Of a DNA stretch of 64,000 nucleotides, positions 6,966 to 15,940 are shown in pieces. The stretch covers positions 179,217 through 243,216 of the forward strand of contig JAGQSC010000027.1 in assembly GCA_020439745.1 (NCBI GenBank). Direction: 5' to 3'. The stretch is from Acidobacteriota bacterium. GTDB taxonomy: Bacteria; Acidobacteriota; Holophagae; Acanthopleuribacterales; Acanthopleuribacteraceae. The translations under genes were made by a program, and so were the position numbers. The notes below the pieces were generated by a model, which worked only from the letters and a program-made list of their open reading frames with translations, searched no databases and had not been told where the DNA came from. How positions within the stretch are numbered: the stretch's first letter is position 1; each line of letters starts with the position of its first letter.

Positions 6966-8363
6966 TTAGTTGACGACAATGATGTCGCCCAGTTCCAGCT
7001 TACTGATGCGGGGCTGTTGGGGTGCTACCTCGAACAGGTATCCAGGTGCCACGCCTGGACGTGAACCTCTTAGGAAAACACAGCCCAAAGGCTGAGTAGA
7101 TTCTATAACGATGAGTTCGGTGCCTACCGGCGTCATCTCGTCGAGTACCCACAATTTCTTGCTGTTGGAAAAGAACGTTTGGGGCGCAGCCAATTGGCTT
7201 TCGCCCAGCAGTAGACCGCCGCTTCCCAAGAACCTTGCGTGAACTTCAGCCGCTTCTTGGCCCTTGTTGACCGCCGCCAGGCCGTCAAATACATATTGGC
7301 CTTCCCCTGGCGAGATCACAAAACGCGTTGCGTCGGTCGTTGATGCATTGACGTGGGCTGTCGCGCCTTGACCAGTAGCGATTCGGTATCCAACCTTAAT
7401 CAAGCAGTTAGGACCTCCACGAAAATGGATGTGCGAGATGTCGCCTCTTTGGAACCAGTCCTGAATAGTTGCCGTCAAGTTGCTTCCTGTAGGGGCTGTG
7501 AGGACCACTTCCTCCAGAAGATGTCCTGACGACGAATAGAGTTCAGCGACGGTTGCGTGCTCAAGATAATCCATGTTGACCATGGTCAATGTGGTGGTAA
7601 ATAACGCGTTGCCGGGTGTGATGTGATAGAGCCACTGGCCATCTGCCTGATGCGTGTATTGGGCAATGGCGCCATCGGTCGAGATATCTAAGGCCAGTGC
7701 ATTCCCTACGGCAAAGAAACTGCCGGTGACTACGGTGTTCTCATCGTAAGCAGAGCAGTTAAAGCGATAGAAACCCTCCGTATCGGGTTGTGCCTGCATG
7801 GTGTTTACCCCTAAGAGCGTTGAAACCGGACCCCAAAGGTTCTCATGATTGCGCGCGTTGGCCAGGCCCCGTTCCCAGGCCAGTTCAGCCTTTGCTCCTT
7901 GCTCGGCGGAAATGCCAAGATGCGTGGAGATCACGGCGGATTCGTTTGGGGCTGAAGGCATGCCATTTTGCCTTACCCAGGTGGAAGAATCACTGGTTAC
8001 GCGCAACCAGATGGCGTTCTCTCCGCTCATCCAACGCACGATGGAGATTGCGTTGGCAGGCATGTTGATGCTTGCGTCTGGATCATCGGTGTCCAGGATC
8101 GAGGCCAAGTGGATGACGCTCGCTTCATCGCTGACCCGTGTCTGAGCTAAAGTCAGTCCATGTTCCAGCTGTAGCGCCAAGTAGATGGGTTTGGTGGGGC
8201 TTGCTCCGACGAAGTCATTGCCCCTGACGACCATGACAAGTTGTCCGGCAACTTCCAAATTGCGTCCTGATTCAACCGGTCTAAATGTACCGGTGATGTC
8301 AATCCCAGCCAAGGCTTGAAGAGTGCATATGAGGGTTAAGATGGTGAGCTTGAAGCGTTTCAT
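6966..8363 (-). CDS. Secreted protein of unknown function with beta-sandwich-like repeats
   Basis: The start is set at ATG 8363, which has GGAGG 5 bp upstream and opens a good signal peptide (MKRFKLTILTLICTLQALAG). A longer open frame upstream lacks these features. The 465-residue product is mostly beta-prone. Its C-terminal half (from about FVISPGEGQYVFDGLAAVN) resembles the repeated module found at the C-terminus of the S41 peptidase (36522-39314) and the N-terminus of the propeller protein (46100-47626): a hydrophobic strand, a polar loop, N or NP, then an alternating strand and a G-rich turn. No catalytic motif is visible. It probably acts outside the cell. Confidence 0.75.
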   Translation of the reverse strand: MKRFKLTILTLICTLQALAGIDITGTFRPVESGRNLEVAGQLVMVVRGNDFVGASPTKPIYLALQLEHGLTLAQTRVSDEASVIHLASILDTDDPDASINMPANAISIVRWMSGENAIWLRVTSDSSTWVRQNGMPSAPNESAVISTHLGISAEQGAKAELAWERGLANARNHENLWGPVSTLLGVNTMQAQPDTEGFYRFNCSAYDENTVVTGSFFAVGNALALDISTDGAIAQYTHQADGQWLYHITPGNALFTTTLTMVNMDYLEHATVAELYSSSGHLLEEVVLTAPTGSNLTATIQDWFQRGDISHIHFRGGPNCLIKVGYRIATGQGATAHVNASTTDATRFVISPGEGQYVFDGLAAVNKGQEAAEVHARFLGSGGLLLGESQLAAPQTFFSNSKKLWVLDEMTPVGTELIVIESTQPLGCVFLRGSRPGVAPGYLFEVAPQQPRISKLELGDIIVVN

Positions 8364-8526
8364 GGTTTCCTCCAGATGTGTTTTCGCTTTCACACCAAAT
8401 CGCGCCACCCATGCGAAGCCGGGGACATGCGATTCCCTTTCTGTGATACCACTCACAAGAATGGCCCATCGAAAAGCTGCAACTTGACCAAATACCTCGC
8501 GTAGATTAACTTCGGCGTCTTGGGGG

Positions 8527-9504
8527 ATGTTCATGATTGCCTTGATCTATTTGTTGATGCAGGAGCCGACGAGCGTTCGCGCGGTGGCTGTGGAAGAAGT
8601 TGCCTTTCATCCACAGTCGGAAGTTGCCGGCGAGGTCATCGCGCATTGGGACAGTGCTTTGGGCGCAGAAGTCTCAGCGGTTATCGAATCTGTTCTTGTG
8701 GATGTCGCGGACCAAGTGAAAGCTGGAACACCTTTGTTGCGCATGGATGCTCGGGTGTTTGAGTTGGGTGTGTTGCAAGCTAGGGCAGCGCTTCAAGAAG
8801 CGGAAGCAAAGCGAACCTTGGCTCAATTACAACTGGACCGCGCTGAAAAACTCATCGCCGATGCCATTATCAGCGATGATGACTATGCTCAGCGCCGCGC
8901 AGAACTCGCCTCAACGCAGGCCGTGGTTGACATGAGACGCGCACAGTTACAAAACGCGCAACTACAATTGGATAAATGTGAAATCAAAGCCCCCTTCGAT
9001 GGCTTCATTACGCAGCGATGGGCTCAAAAGGGGCAGTGGGTGCAGATTGGTCAACCTCTGTTTCAAATCGTGGACCCGCATGCGGCACAGGTTTCAGTGC
9101 GTCTTTCTGAATCCCAACGCACGTCTTTCATAACGGGAACTCATCATCAATTCTCATGCAATGGGTCGGCGTTCTCCTTAAGCGTGGATAAAGTGTTGCC
9201 GGTCTTCAATGCTGAAACCCGCACCGCGGAAGCACGTCTCAAGTTTGTTCAGAAACCTGCGCAACCCGGGCAAACCGGCACGGTCACTTGGCAGTCTTCT
9301 GAGTTGATGGTTCCGGCGGCACTGCTTGTAAGTCGTGGCGACCATCTCGGGCTCATGGTGGTTGATGGAGATAAGGCTCGGTTTGTACCTTTGAAAGGCG
9401 CCGTGGAAGGCCGTCCCGCGGCTGTTGAATTGGCTCTAAACACATTGATCATTGATGAAGGTCGTCTTGGATTGCGCGATGGGGACCCGATTAGGTTGAA
9501 ATGA
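8527..9504 (+). CDS. RND efflux periplasmic adaptor (HlyD/MFP family)
   Basis: The 325-residue protein is the membrane-fusion subunit that links an RND pump to an outer-membrane channel. It has an N-terminal hydrophobic segment (IALIYLLM), a first biotinyl-lipoyl half (SAVIESVLVDVADQVKAGTPLLRMD), a long helical hairpin (residues about 75-145), the returning lipoyl half (KCEIKAPFDGFITQRWAQKG) and a beta-barrel. GGGGG precedes the start; the ATG at 8533 is an equally good start. It overlaps the RND permease gene by 4 bp (ATGA), so the two form an operon. No outer-membrane factor gene is nearby, so an unlinked TolC-like protein is expected. Confidence 0.9.
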   Translation: MFMIALIYLLMQEPTSVRAVAVEEVAFHPQSEVAGEVIAHWDSALGAEVSAVIESVLVDVADQVKAGTPLLRMDARVFELGVLQARAALQEAEAKRTLAQLQLDRAEKLIADAIISDDDYAQRRAELASTQAVVDMRRAQLQNAQLQLDKCEIKAPFDGFITQRWAQKGQWVQIGQPLFQIVDPHAAQVSVRLSESQRTSFITGTHHQFSCNGSAFSLSVDKVLPVFNAETRTAEARLKFVQKPAQPGQTGTVTWQSSELMVPAALLVSRGDHLGLMVVDGDKARFVPLKGAVEGRPAAVELALNTLIIDEGRLGLRDGDPIRLK

Positions 9505-12500
9505 GTTTTTTTCAGCGTTTCATCGAAAACCATGTACTTGCCAACATGACCTTTGTCCTGGTGCTGGTGGTAGGTGCCATCTACTATGGCATGCTTCCGC
9601 GGGAACAAGATCCAACGATCAATTTCAACTGGATTCAGATCACAACGTTACTCCCGGGCGCATCCGCCGAAGATGTGGAAAAACGCATTACAGACCCGAT
9701 CGAAGATGTTTTGCGCAACGTGTCTGACATCCGTTTTGTCTCTTCGACCTCACGGGAATCCGTCTCCAGTATTCTTGTGCGTTTTAACGATTTGTCGCAA
9801 CGTGTCTTTGATAAACGCGTGACAGATTTGCGCCGCGAGATACAAAACAAACAGGATGAGTTACCAGCCGACATTGAAGACCCCGACATCATGGAAATCA
9901 CCACTGCCAATGGATTTCCGACGGCCACCGTCATTGTCACTAGCCCTGCGGACGATGAGAATCTAAGGCGCGTTGCTGAGCGAACGCGCAAAGACCTCGA
10001 ACGCCTCAAAGGCGTGGACAAGGCCATGCCCACGGGACTTTTGGACCCGGAACTGCAAGTGCTGTTCGATGCTTCAAAACTGAGCGGACTTGGCGTGGCG
10101 CCCTCGCATCTGGCTGACACAGTGCGTGCCTATTTTCGAGACACACCCGCGGGCACTCAAAAGGTGGGTGCCGAAGAATGGTTGATTCGTCTGGTTGGAA
10201 CGAATGCCGATCCGGAATATCTTGCGCAACTACCCATCACAACCGCACAGGGAAGGGTGAGGCTGGGAGATGTAGCCCAAGTTCAACGCGGCCGCGAAAA
10301 GGCCAATCGGCTGGTGAGCTTTAACGGCAAACCGAGCATTATGTTGGCTGTCACCAAGAAGGAAGGCACCAACACGATTGAACTTGTGGAACGCATCAAG
10401 GCCTTTGTATCGTCCGCAAATATGCGGTCCGACCAAACCGGTGTCAGTCTCATGCTTGCCGACGATCAGACCGAAACCACGCGCAGTGCCATCCGCATCA
10501 TGCAGAACAATGCCATTGTGGGACTGATATTGGTGCTATTGGTTTCCTGGGCTTTCTTGGGATTGCGCATCGCGGGCCTCGTTAGTATCGGGATCCCGTT
10601 TATTCTGTGCGGAACGTTTTGGGCACTCGCCATGTTGGGGCACACCCTGAATGTCATGGTGCTGCTGGGCGTAGTGATCGCACTGGGCATGTTGGTGGAT
10701 GATGCCGTCGTGGTGGTTGAGAATATCTATCACCGCATTAATCGTGGGGAAGAGCGTATGCAAGCCATCCGCAATGCCTTGCACGAGGTTGTTCCGCCCG
10801 TGACCACGTCCGTTCTGACCACCATGGCAGCTTTTTTGCCGCTGCTGCTGATGCCTGGGATCGTGGGCAAATTTATGGGGGTTGTACCTGTGGTTGTGTC
10901 GGTGGCTTTGGTGCTCAGTCTCATCGAGTCATACTGGATGTTACCTGCCCACGTGTTGGGCCTCAAACAAGTGAATTCTCATTCCCGCCTGCATGTATGG
11001 CGTCGCAATTTCAATCACCGTCTGCGCATCACATATACACGCATGCTCGTGAAAGCCATGCGACATCGCGTCGTCACACTCAGCATCATCGCCGTCATGT
11101 TTCTGTCCGCGATCGTCGCCCTTTTGAGTGGCGCCATTAGAGTTGATTTTTTTGCCAGCGACCCACTGCGCATTTTCTATGTCAGCCTTGAAATGCCAAA
11201 AGGGACTGATATTCGCGACACGCTCCATAAGGCCGAAGAACTGGAAGGCGTTGCCCGTGCGCACCTGCTACCAGGGGAAGCACGCGCAGTGGTCAGCTAT
11301 TCAGGACAGCTGTTTACAGAGATTGAACCGCTTTACGGTGATCAATACGGTCAGGTACTGGTAAGTCTCAATCCAAAAAAGAACGGCATGCGCGGGGTAC
11401 ACGAGATCATCGAGTCCATGCGCAACGACATCATGGCGGTAACCGGTACGGCCAACATCTCATTTCTGCGCATAGAAGGTGGTCCACCGACGACAAAGCC
11501 TATCAATATTAAGGTCCGCGGAGATGACTTTGGTGAGATCCGCTCAGCGGTTGCTGCGCTGAAGCATCGGCTTTCGCAAATGCCTGGGGTTAAAGATATT
11601 AGCGATGATTCTGTGCCTGGCCGTTCGGAGCTTGCCCTGAGTTATGATCTGCAATCAATCAAGTCAAGCGGCGTGGATCCAACCCAACTGACGCGGGACC
11701 TACGTCTACTTGTCGATGGCGAAGTGGTGACCTCAATGCAAGATCGCGGCGAAGAGTTGGAAGTACGCGTGCGGGCCATGCCGCGTGATCTCGCTGATCT
11801 TGATGAAGTGTTACAGGCCAAGATCCCAGCACAAGATGGTCGATTGGTTCCACTAAGTGAGCTGGTCAAAGTGGAGCGTCGACAGGGTATGGGGAACATT
11901 CGGCACTATAACTATCGCCGCAGTATCAGCGTGGAAGCCGATTTGGATCAAGAAATCATCGACACCGTGGCTGCCAATCAACAAGTGGTCTCTGCCTGGC
12001 AGGATGAATTGTCATTGCACTACCCGAATATAGATTTGGATTTTTCGGGTGAGTTGGATGATATCGAAGAAAGCCTGGATGCCATGCGTGTCCTCTTCAT
12101 TTTTGGCGTACTGTTGATCTACCTAATTATCGGCACCCAATTCCGCAGTTACTTCCAACCACTACTGATTCTGAGCACGATTCCCATGGCATTTACAGGG
12201 GTCGTTTTTGGGCTAATAATTACCGGTAACCCCCTCAGTTTGTTCACTCTATACGGTGTTGTGGCTTTGACTGGCATCGCTGTGAATGCGTCGATCGTCT
12301 TGATTTCGGCAGCCAACAACCGACTTCAGGAAGGTATGAATCTGACTTATGCGGTTCTGTTCGCCGCCAAGCGCCGCGTGGTACCCATCACGATTACCAC
12401 CTTGACGACCATGGCAGGCCTCTTCTCATTGGCTACAGGGTTAGGTGGAAAGTCATTAATCTGGGGACCAGTGGCCATTGCGATCGTCTTTGGTTTGGCC

Positions 12501-12569
12501 TTCTCGAGTCTGCTCACCCTGTTTGCGGTACCCGTGCTTTATCGGATCTTTGTCAGACCCAAACAATGA
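9501..12569 (+). CDS. RND-family efflux permease
   Basis: The 1022-residue inner-membrane proton/substrate antiporter has normal RND length. It shows an N-terminal helix (TFVLVLVVGAIYYGMLPREQDP), the porter domain (GASAEDVEKRITDPIED), TM2-6 with GVVIALGMLVDDAVVVVENI, the second porter half, and TM8-12 with LYGVVALTGIAVNASIVLI. The paired Asp of TM4 (LVDDAVVVVEN) that carry protons are present. It most resembles the HAE-type pumps for hydrophobic and amphiphilic compounds. Substrate is unknown. It is co-translated with the adaptor through an ATGA overlap. Confidence 0.93.
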   Translation: MSFFQRFIENHVLANMTFVLVLVVGAIYYGMLPREQDPTINFNWIQITTLLPGASAEDVEKRITDPIEDVLRNVSDIRFVSSTSRESVSSILVRFNDLSQRVFDKRVTDLRREIQNKQDELPADIEDPDIMEITTANGFPTATVIVTSPADDENLRRVAERTRKDLERLKGVDKAMPTGLLDPELQVLFDASKLSGLGVAPSHLADTVRAYFRDTPAGTQKVGAEEWLIRLVGTNADPEYLAQLPITTAQGRVRLGDVAQVQRGREKANRLVSFNGKPSIMLAVTKKEGTNTIELVERIKAFVSSANMRSDQTGVSLMLADDQTETTRSAIRIMQNNAIVGLILVLLVSWAFLGLRIAGLVSIGIPFILCGTFWALAMLGHTLNVMVLLGVVIALGMLVDDAVVVVENIYHRINRGEERMQAIRNALHEVVPPVTTSVLTTMAAFLPLLLMPGIVGKFMGVVPVVVSVALVLSLIESYWMLPAHVLGLKQVNSHSRLHVWRRNFNHRLRITYTRMLVKAMRHRVVTLSIIAVMFLSAIVALLSGAIRVDFFASDPLRIFYVSLEMPKGTDIRDTLHKAEELEGVARAHLLPGEARAVVSYSGQLFTEIEPLYGDQYGQVLVSLNPKKNGMRGVHEIIESMRNDIMAVTGTANISFLRIEGGPPTTKPINIKVRGDDFGEIRSAVAALKHRLSQMPGVKDISDDSVPGRSELALSYDLQSIKSSGVDPTQLTRDLRLLVDGEVVTSMQDRGEELEVRVRAMPRDLADLDEVLQAKIPAQDGRLVPLSELVKVERRQGMGNIRHYNYRRSISVEADLDQEIIDTVAANQQVVSAWQDELSLHYPNIDLDFSGELDDIEESLDAMRVLFIFGVLLIYLIIGTQFRSYFQPLLILSTIPMAFTGVVFGLIITGNPLSLFTLYGVVALTGIAVNASIVLISAANNRLQEGMNLTYAVLFAAKRRVVPITITTLTTMAGLFSLATGLGGKSLIWGPVAIAIVFGLAFSSLLTLFAVPVLYRIFVRPKQ

Positions 12570-12737
12570 ACTCGTCATAACGAAAACATTGCGTTTTCTC
12601 GAATTGTCCCTGTTTCAATCTTGTTGCCAAGCATCGACCGGATAGGTGTCGTTCTAGCAAGGTGACCTTACGGAAAAAAACAGCATGTCTGCGGTCACTG
12701 GGCTTGCGGCGTGTTTTTCACGATCCGTTGTTCGGGT

Positions 12738-12764
12738 CCCGGCGAGGTAACCAACCCCGCCGGG
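12738..12764 (+). terminator. GC-rich hairpin between the convergent RND and small secreted protein genes
   Basis: CCCGGCG at 12738-12744 pairs with CGCCGGG at 12758-12764, with extra GG/CC pairs inside, followed by TTT only. It lies 170 bp beyond the RND stop and 20 bp from the end of the convergent gene, so it may serve as a weak bidirectional terminator. The rest of 12570-12785 shows nothing recognisable. Confidence 0.45.
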
Positions 12765-12785
12765 TTTCGGCGCGGGAGGTGCCGA

Positions 12786-13301
12786 TTATTTGACGCGGTT
12801 ATAGTGAAGGATTTGGAAATCGTCCCAGGTCTCACCGTGGTCCGTGCTCAATCGCGCGGTCATCACCATGCGGTCGGCATCCATGAACTCAAAGATCAGG
12901 TAGAAACCCAGTTCTGTGCCACTCGGCGTCACAAACCATGTTTGATACTTGGTGTTGGTGAAATGGATCAGACCATTGTTCAGCTCACCCTCCTGAATAT
13001 CCATATTTCCACTCACTGCATCGGTCGATGATTTTCGATAGACCCCACGTACCGAGTCATAACTGAACTGATTAATGATTGGGAATACGTTTTGTGCCGT
13101 TTTTACCGTGGTCGTTTCCTGGACCAGTTTGCCGTCTAGCAAGACCTTAAATTCTGAATCACTGGACCCAATGGGCAGGTAATTTCCTGCCTCATCAATT
13201 TGCAAGAACTGAACTGACCAGTTTCCCTCCATGCGCTTGAAGACCGCCATAGGGTCCTGTGGTTCGGTGAACATCATCCACAATAAGAGTGCAAACATCA
13301 T
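12786..13301 (-). CDS. Small secreted protein, unknown (DUF1579-like size and pattern)
   Basis: The 171-residue product starts with two Met codons after AAGGAG and a short hydrophobic segment (MMFALLLWMMFTEP). The rest is beta-rich and has MEGNWSVQFLQI, FSYDSVRGVYRKSSTD and RMVMTARLSTDHGETWDDF. This resembles lipocalin-like DUF1579 proteins that measure about this length, but the match is by general pattern only. No operon partner is apparent. Confidence 0.65.
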   Translation of the reverse strand: MMFALLLWMMFTEPQDPMAVFKRMEGNWSVQFLQIDEAGNYLPIGSSDSEFKVLLDGKLVQETTTVKTAQNVFPIINQFSYDSVRGVYRKSSTDAVSGNMDIQEGELNNGLIHFTNTKYQTWFVTPSGTELGFYLIFEFMDADRMVMTARLSTDHGETWDDFQILHYNRVK

Positions 13302-13428
13302 CTTCTCCTTTGAATGGGTTGATGCCTACTTGTTAACAAGAATCGCGCCAACGAGAGAAATACGAGCTGGGCCCGATACCTGCGCGTGGCGGTTTGAATG
13401 GCGGTTCCAGATCCAACTCTTTGGATCC

Positions 13429-13455
13429 AAAAAAACGAAACTAACTAGTTTCGTT
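13429..13455 (-). terminator. Terminator of the LytS/LytT-type operon, overlapping the stop codon
   Basis: On the minus strand AACGAAACTA pairs perfectly with TAGTTTCGTT around a 2-nt loop (13434-13455), followed by seven T (the A run at 13429-13435 on the plus strand). The stem includes the last codons and stop of the response-regulator gene. Confidence 0.85.
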
Positions 13456-14124
13456 TGGTGGTAACTGGAGACGTTGGTCTAGTTTTTTCCGATAGGTTCG
13501 GCCAATGGGAATGGAATGGCCAGAGACGCCCACGCAGCCGCTTTCCACCCAAGATATGGCATCCAACGCCACCAGATGAGATTTGTGGATGCGAATGAAC
13601 GAATCAGGCAGCACCTGTTCTAGATGGCTGAGCGTCTCGTGGCACATGAGTTTGCAGTTCTTCAAATACATGATGCAGTAGTTACCGGCTGATTCCACAC
13701 GCAGCAATTCGTCGTGATGAACCTGATGTAGGCGGCGGCCATCCTTTACAAACAGACTGGTAGGTGATTCGATGGCCCATCGCCTCGATTTCTGAACCGC
13801 TTTTAGGAAGCGCTCAAAGCTGAATGGCTTCAACAGATAATCCAAGACATTCAGTTCATAGCCTTCCCAGGCGTAATCGCGATGTGCCGTGGTGACAATC
13901 ACCTCTGGGGGCGCCGCGAGCGACCGCAACATCTCAAACCCCCCTAACTGCGGCAGTTCGATGTCCAGAAACATCAGATCGACGACTTGATTGTTCAGAA
14001 TTTCAATCGCATCCGTCGCGTGGTCACAGGCTGCGACGCCCCGCAATTCGGGCACCTGTCTGGCATAGTTCATGACCAACTGGCGGGATAAGGGCTCATC
14101 GTCGACCACTAGAAAGCGAATCAT
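13441..14124 (-). CDS. LytTR-family response regulator
   Basis: The 227-residue protein has a receiver domain (VVDDEPLSRQL acid pocket, phospho-Asp in LMFLDIELP at about residue 55, TTAH, and Lys in LLKPF). A LytTR DNA-binding domain follows (LLRVESAGNYCIMYL, LPDSFIRIHKSHLVALDAI, GRTYRKKL). Such proteins bind direct repeats and commonly control export or cell-surface genes. It overlaps the upstream histidine kinase gene by 4 bp. The divergent ABC/M1 unit (15065-19389) is a natural candidate target, though this is inference. Confidence 0.93.
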   Translation of the reverse strand: MIRFLVVDDEPLSRQLVMNYARQVPELRGVAACDHATDAIEILNNQVVDLMFLDIELPQLGGFEMLRSLAAPPEVIVTTAHRDYAWEGYELNVLDYLLKPFSFERFLKAVQKSRRWAIESPTSLFVKDGRRLHQVHHDELLRVESAGNYCIMYLKNCKLMCHETLSHLEQVLPDSFIRIHKSHLVALDAISWVESGCVGVSGHSIPIGRTYRKKLDQRLQLPPNETS

Positions 14125-14885
14125 AGATCAATCCTCAGCGATGCTTTGAACACCTGTTCGCGGTCTTGAAAATCAAGATCGTATCTACCTGGATACAAAA
14201 GACCCAGGCGACGTTTCAGATTCGTCAATCCCATGCCTGGTTTTGACGGTTTTTGGTGATAACTGTTGGCGACTTCAAACTTCAGGGTGCGGTCGCTCTC
14301 GACCAAAGACACCTGAAGCCAAGCGTCTTCGGCTTGCGCAAATGAACCATGTTTGAAGGCGTTTTCCAAGAGCATGATGAGCAAGAGAGGGGCAATGGAT
14401 TGGTCTTCGTGCTCTATTTCGACGTGAAAATTCACGTTCAAACTCGCGTCGAAGCGCAATTGATATAGGTTCACGTAATTCATCAGGTAGGTGACTTCGT
14501 CTTTGAGCGGTACGTGGTCGCGTTTGCCCTCGTAGATCGTAAATCGCATCAGGTCAGACAACGCTAGGATCATTTGCGGAGCACGTTCTGAACCAGAGAG
14601 CGTTAAGGCGTACAGCGAGTTGAGTGTGTTGAAAAAGAAATGAGGGTTGATTTGGTGTTTCAGGAGAGACAACTCAGATCGCAGTGCTTCTTGTCGCATG
14701 CGCAGGAGTTCATTTCGCTGCGCCAACCGGTCAAGCAAAAGATATCCGACAGGTAGGCAAACACTCAGGCAAAGCACGAATAGCAGTAGATCATTTTGAC
14801 CAAAAGCAAACAGCACCCAGGCAGTGCCCAGAAACAACGTAGAAAACCCAATCATGATCCAAAGGTGCCTGGCATTCATGGTCAT
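14121..14885 (-). CDS. LytS/YehU-type sensor histidine kinase
   Basis: The 254-residue kinase has two N-terminal hydrophobic helices (about residues 8-28 and 30-50) and no separate sensor domain. A coiled linker leads into the His_kinase domain with the phospho-acceptor motif LLKHQINPHFFFNTLNSL, and then an N box (LLENAFKHGSF) and G box (GMGLTNLKRRL). It phosphorylates the LytTR regulator encoded immediately downstream (4-bp overlap). The signal is unknown and may be sensed within the membrane. Confidence 0.92.
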   Translation of the reverse strand: MTMNARHLWIMIGFSTLFLGTAWVLFAFGQNDLLLFVLCLSVCLPVGYLLLDRLAQRNELLRMRQEALRSELSLLKHQINPHFFFNTLNSLYALTLSGSERAPQMILALSDLMRFTIYEGKRDHVPLKDEVTYLMNYVNLYQLRFDASLNVNFHVEIEHEDQSIAPLLLIMLLENAFKHGSFAQAEDAWLQVSLVESDRTLKFEVANSYHQKPSKPGMGLTNLKRRLGLLYPGRYDLDFQDREQVFKASLRIDL

Positions 14886-15064
14886 ATTCTAGACGGTTTC
14901 CCGATCGCCTTAATTCAAGATCGTGAGCAGCAAGCGGCTAAGAACATGGCTTAAGCCCTGCTTTTCCGTTGTTCATATGACGAACGCGGTCGTTGATCAA
15001 ACAGTCGAAACCAAATGCTGCTTCCAGTGGTTCACTTAACCAGACCCAGATAGGAGGTTGTAGC

Positions 15065-15940
15065 TTGCTTTCCATAACCAGACTCTCAAAAACGTATCGC
15101 AACGGAACCCATGCCCTGAGGGGTATTGACTTGGAAGTCGGTCCTGGTCTCTTTGGGCTGTTGGGCCCAAATGGTGCCGGTAAGACGACGCTTATGCGGA
15201 CCATTGCGGCGTTACAGCGACCCGATGAGGGACGAATCTTGTTGGATGGCGTGGATGTAGTCGCTTTTCCGCAGGTGGTGCGGGAACAATTGGGTTACTT
15301 GCCCCAGGAATTTGGTGTCTATCCCGGCGTGTCTGCTGAAGACTTGCTCAATCATCTCGCGATCTTGAAAGGATTGACCGCCAGAAAATCCAGACATGAA
15401 CAAGTGAGGTCTTTGTTGCATCAAGTGGGACTTGACACCGTGAGGCACAAGGCCGTGAGTACCTATTCCGGAGGCATGCGCCAACGTTTTGGGATTGCGC
15501 AGGCATTGTTGGGCGATCCGAAACTCTTAATCGTCGATGAACCCACTGCTGGACTAGACCCTCAAGAGCGCTACCGCTTTCTTAACCTAATTAGCGGTCT
15601 GGGTCGTGATCGGGTTGTGCTCCTATCCACGCACATCGTCGAAGATATTCGCGAACTGTGCACGCAAATGGCAATTCTTTGTGATGGTTCCCTGCTCATT
15701 GAGGGCGCGCCAGAAGGGCTATTGAGCAAGCTGAGCGGCAGGGTGTGGACAAAGGTCGTTCACGCAGACGATGTGCAAGCGATCCGCAGTCAGTTCCGGG
15801 TCCTGTCGACACGACTGCGAGCAGGGCGCATGCAGGTACACGTGTTGCACGATGATTGTCCTGGTCACGGCTTTTCGCGTATCGAGCCAAACCTTGAAGA
15901 CCTGTATTTCCATGTGGTCCGGCAGGATCAGGCATGTTGA
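15065..15940 (+). CDS. ABC transporter ATP-binding protein
   Basis: The start is placed at TTG 15065 because AGGAGG lies at 15052-15057 with 7 bp spacing and the family begins near LSITRLSKTYRNGTHAL. An upstream ATG at 14993 in the same frame has no ribosome site. The 291-residue ATPase has Walker A GPNGAGKTT, Q loop (LPQEF), signature YSGGMRQR and Walker B LLIVDEPTAGLDP. It resembles CcmA/NatA-type ATPases. The stop overlaps the start of the permease-peptidase gene by 7 bp, so the two proteins act together. Confidence 0.93.
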   Translation: MLSITRLSKTYRNGTHALRGIDLEVGPGLFGLLGPNGAGKTTLMRTIAALQRPDEGRILLDGVDVVAFPQVVREQLGYLPQEFGVYPGVSAEDLLNHLAILKGLTARKSRHEQVRSLLHQVGLDTVRHKAVSTYSGGMRQRFGIAQALLGDPKLLIVDEPTAGLDPQERYRFLNLISGLGRDRVVLLSTHIVEDIRELCTQMAILCDGSLLIEGAPEGLLSKLSGRVWTKVVHADDVQAIRSQFRVLSTRLRAGRMQVHVLHDDCPGHGFSRIEPNLEDLYFHVVRQDQAC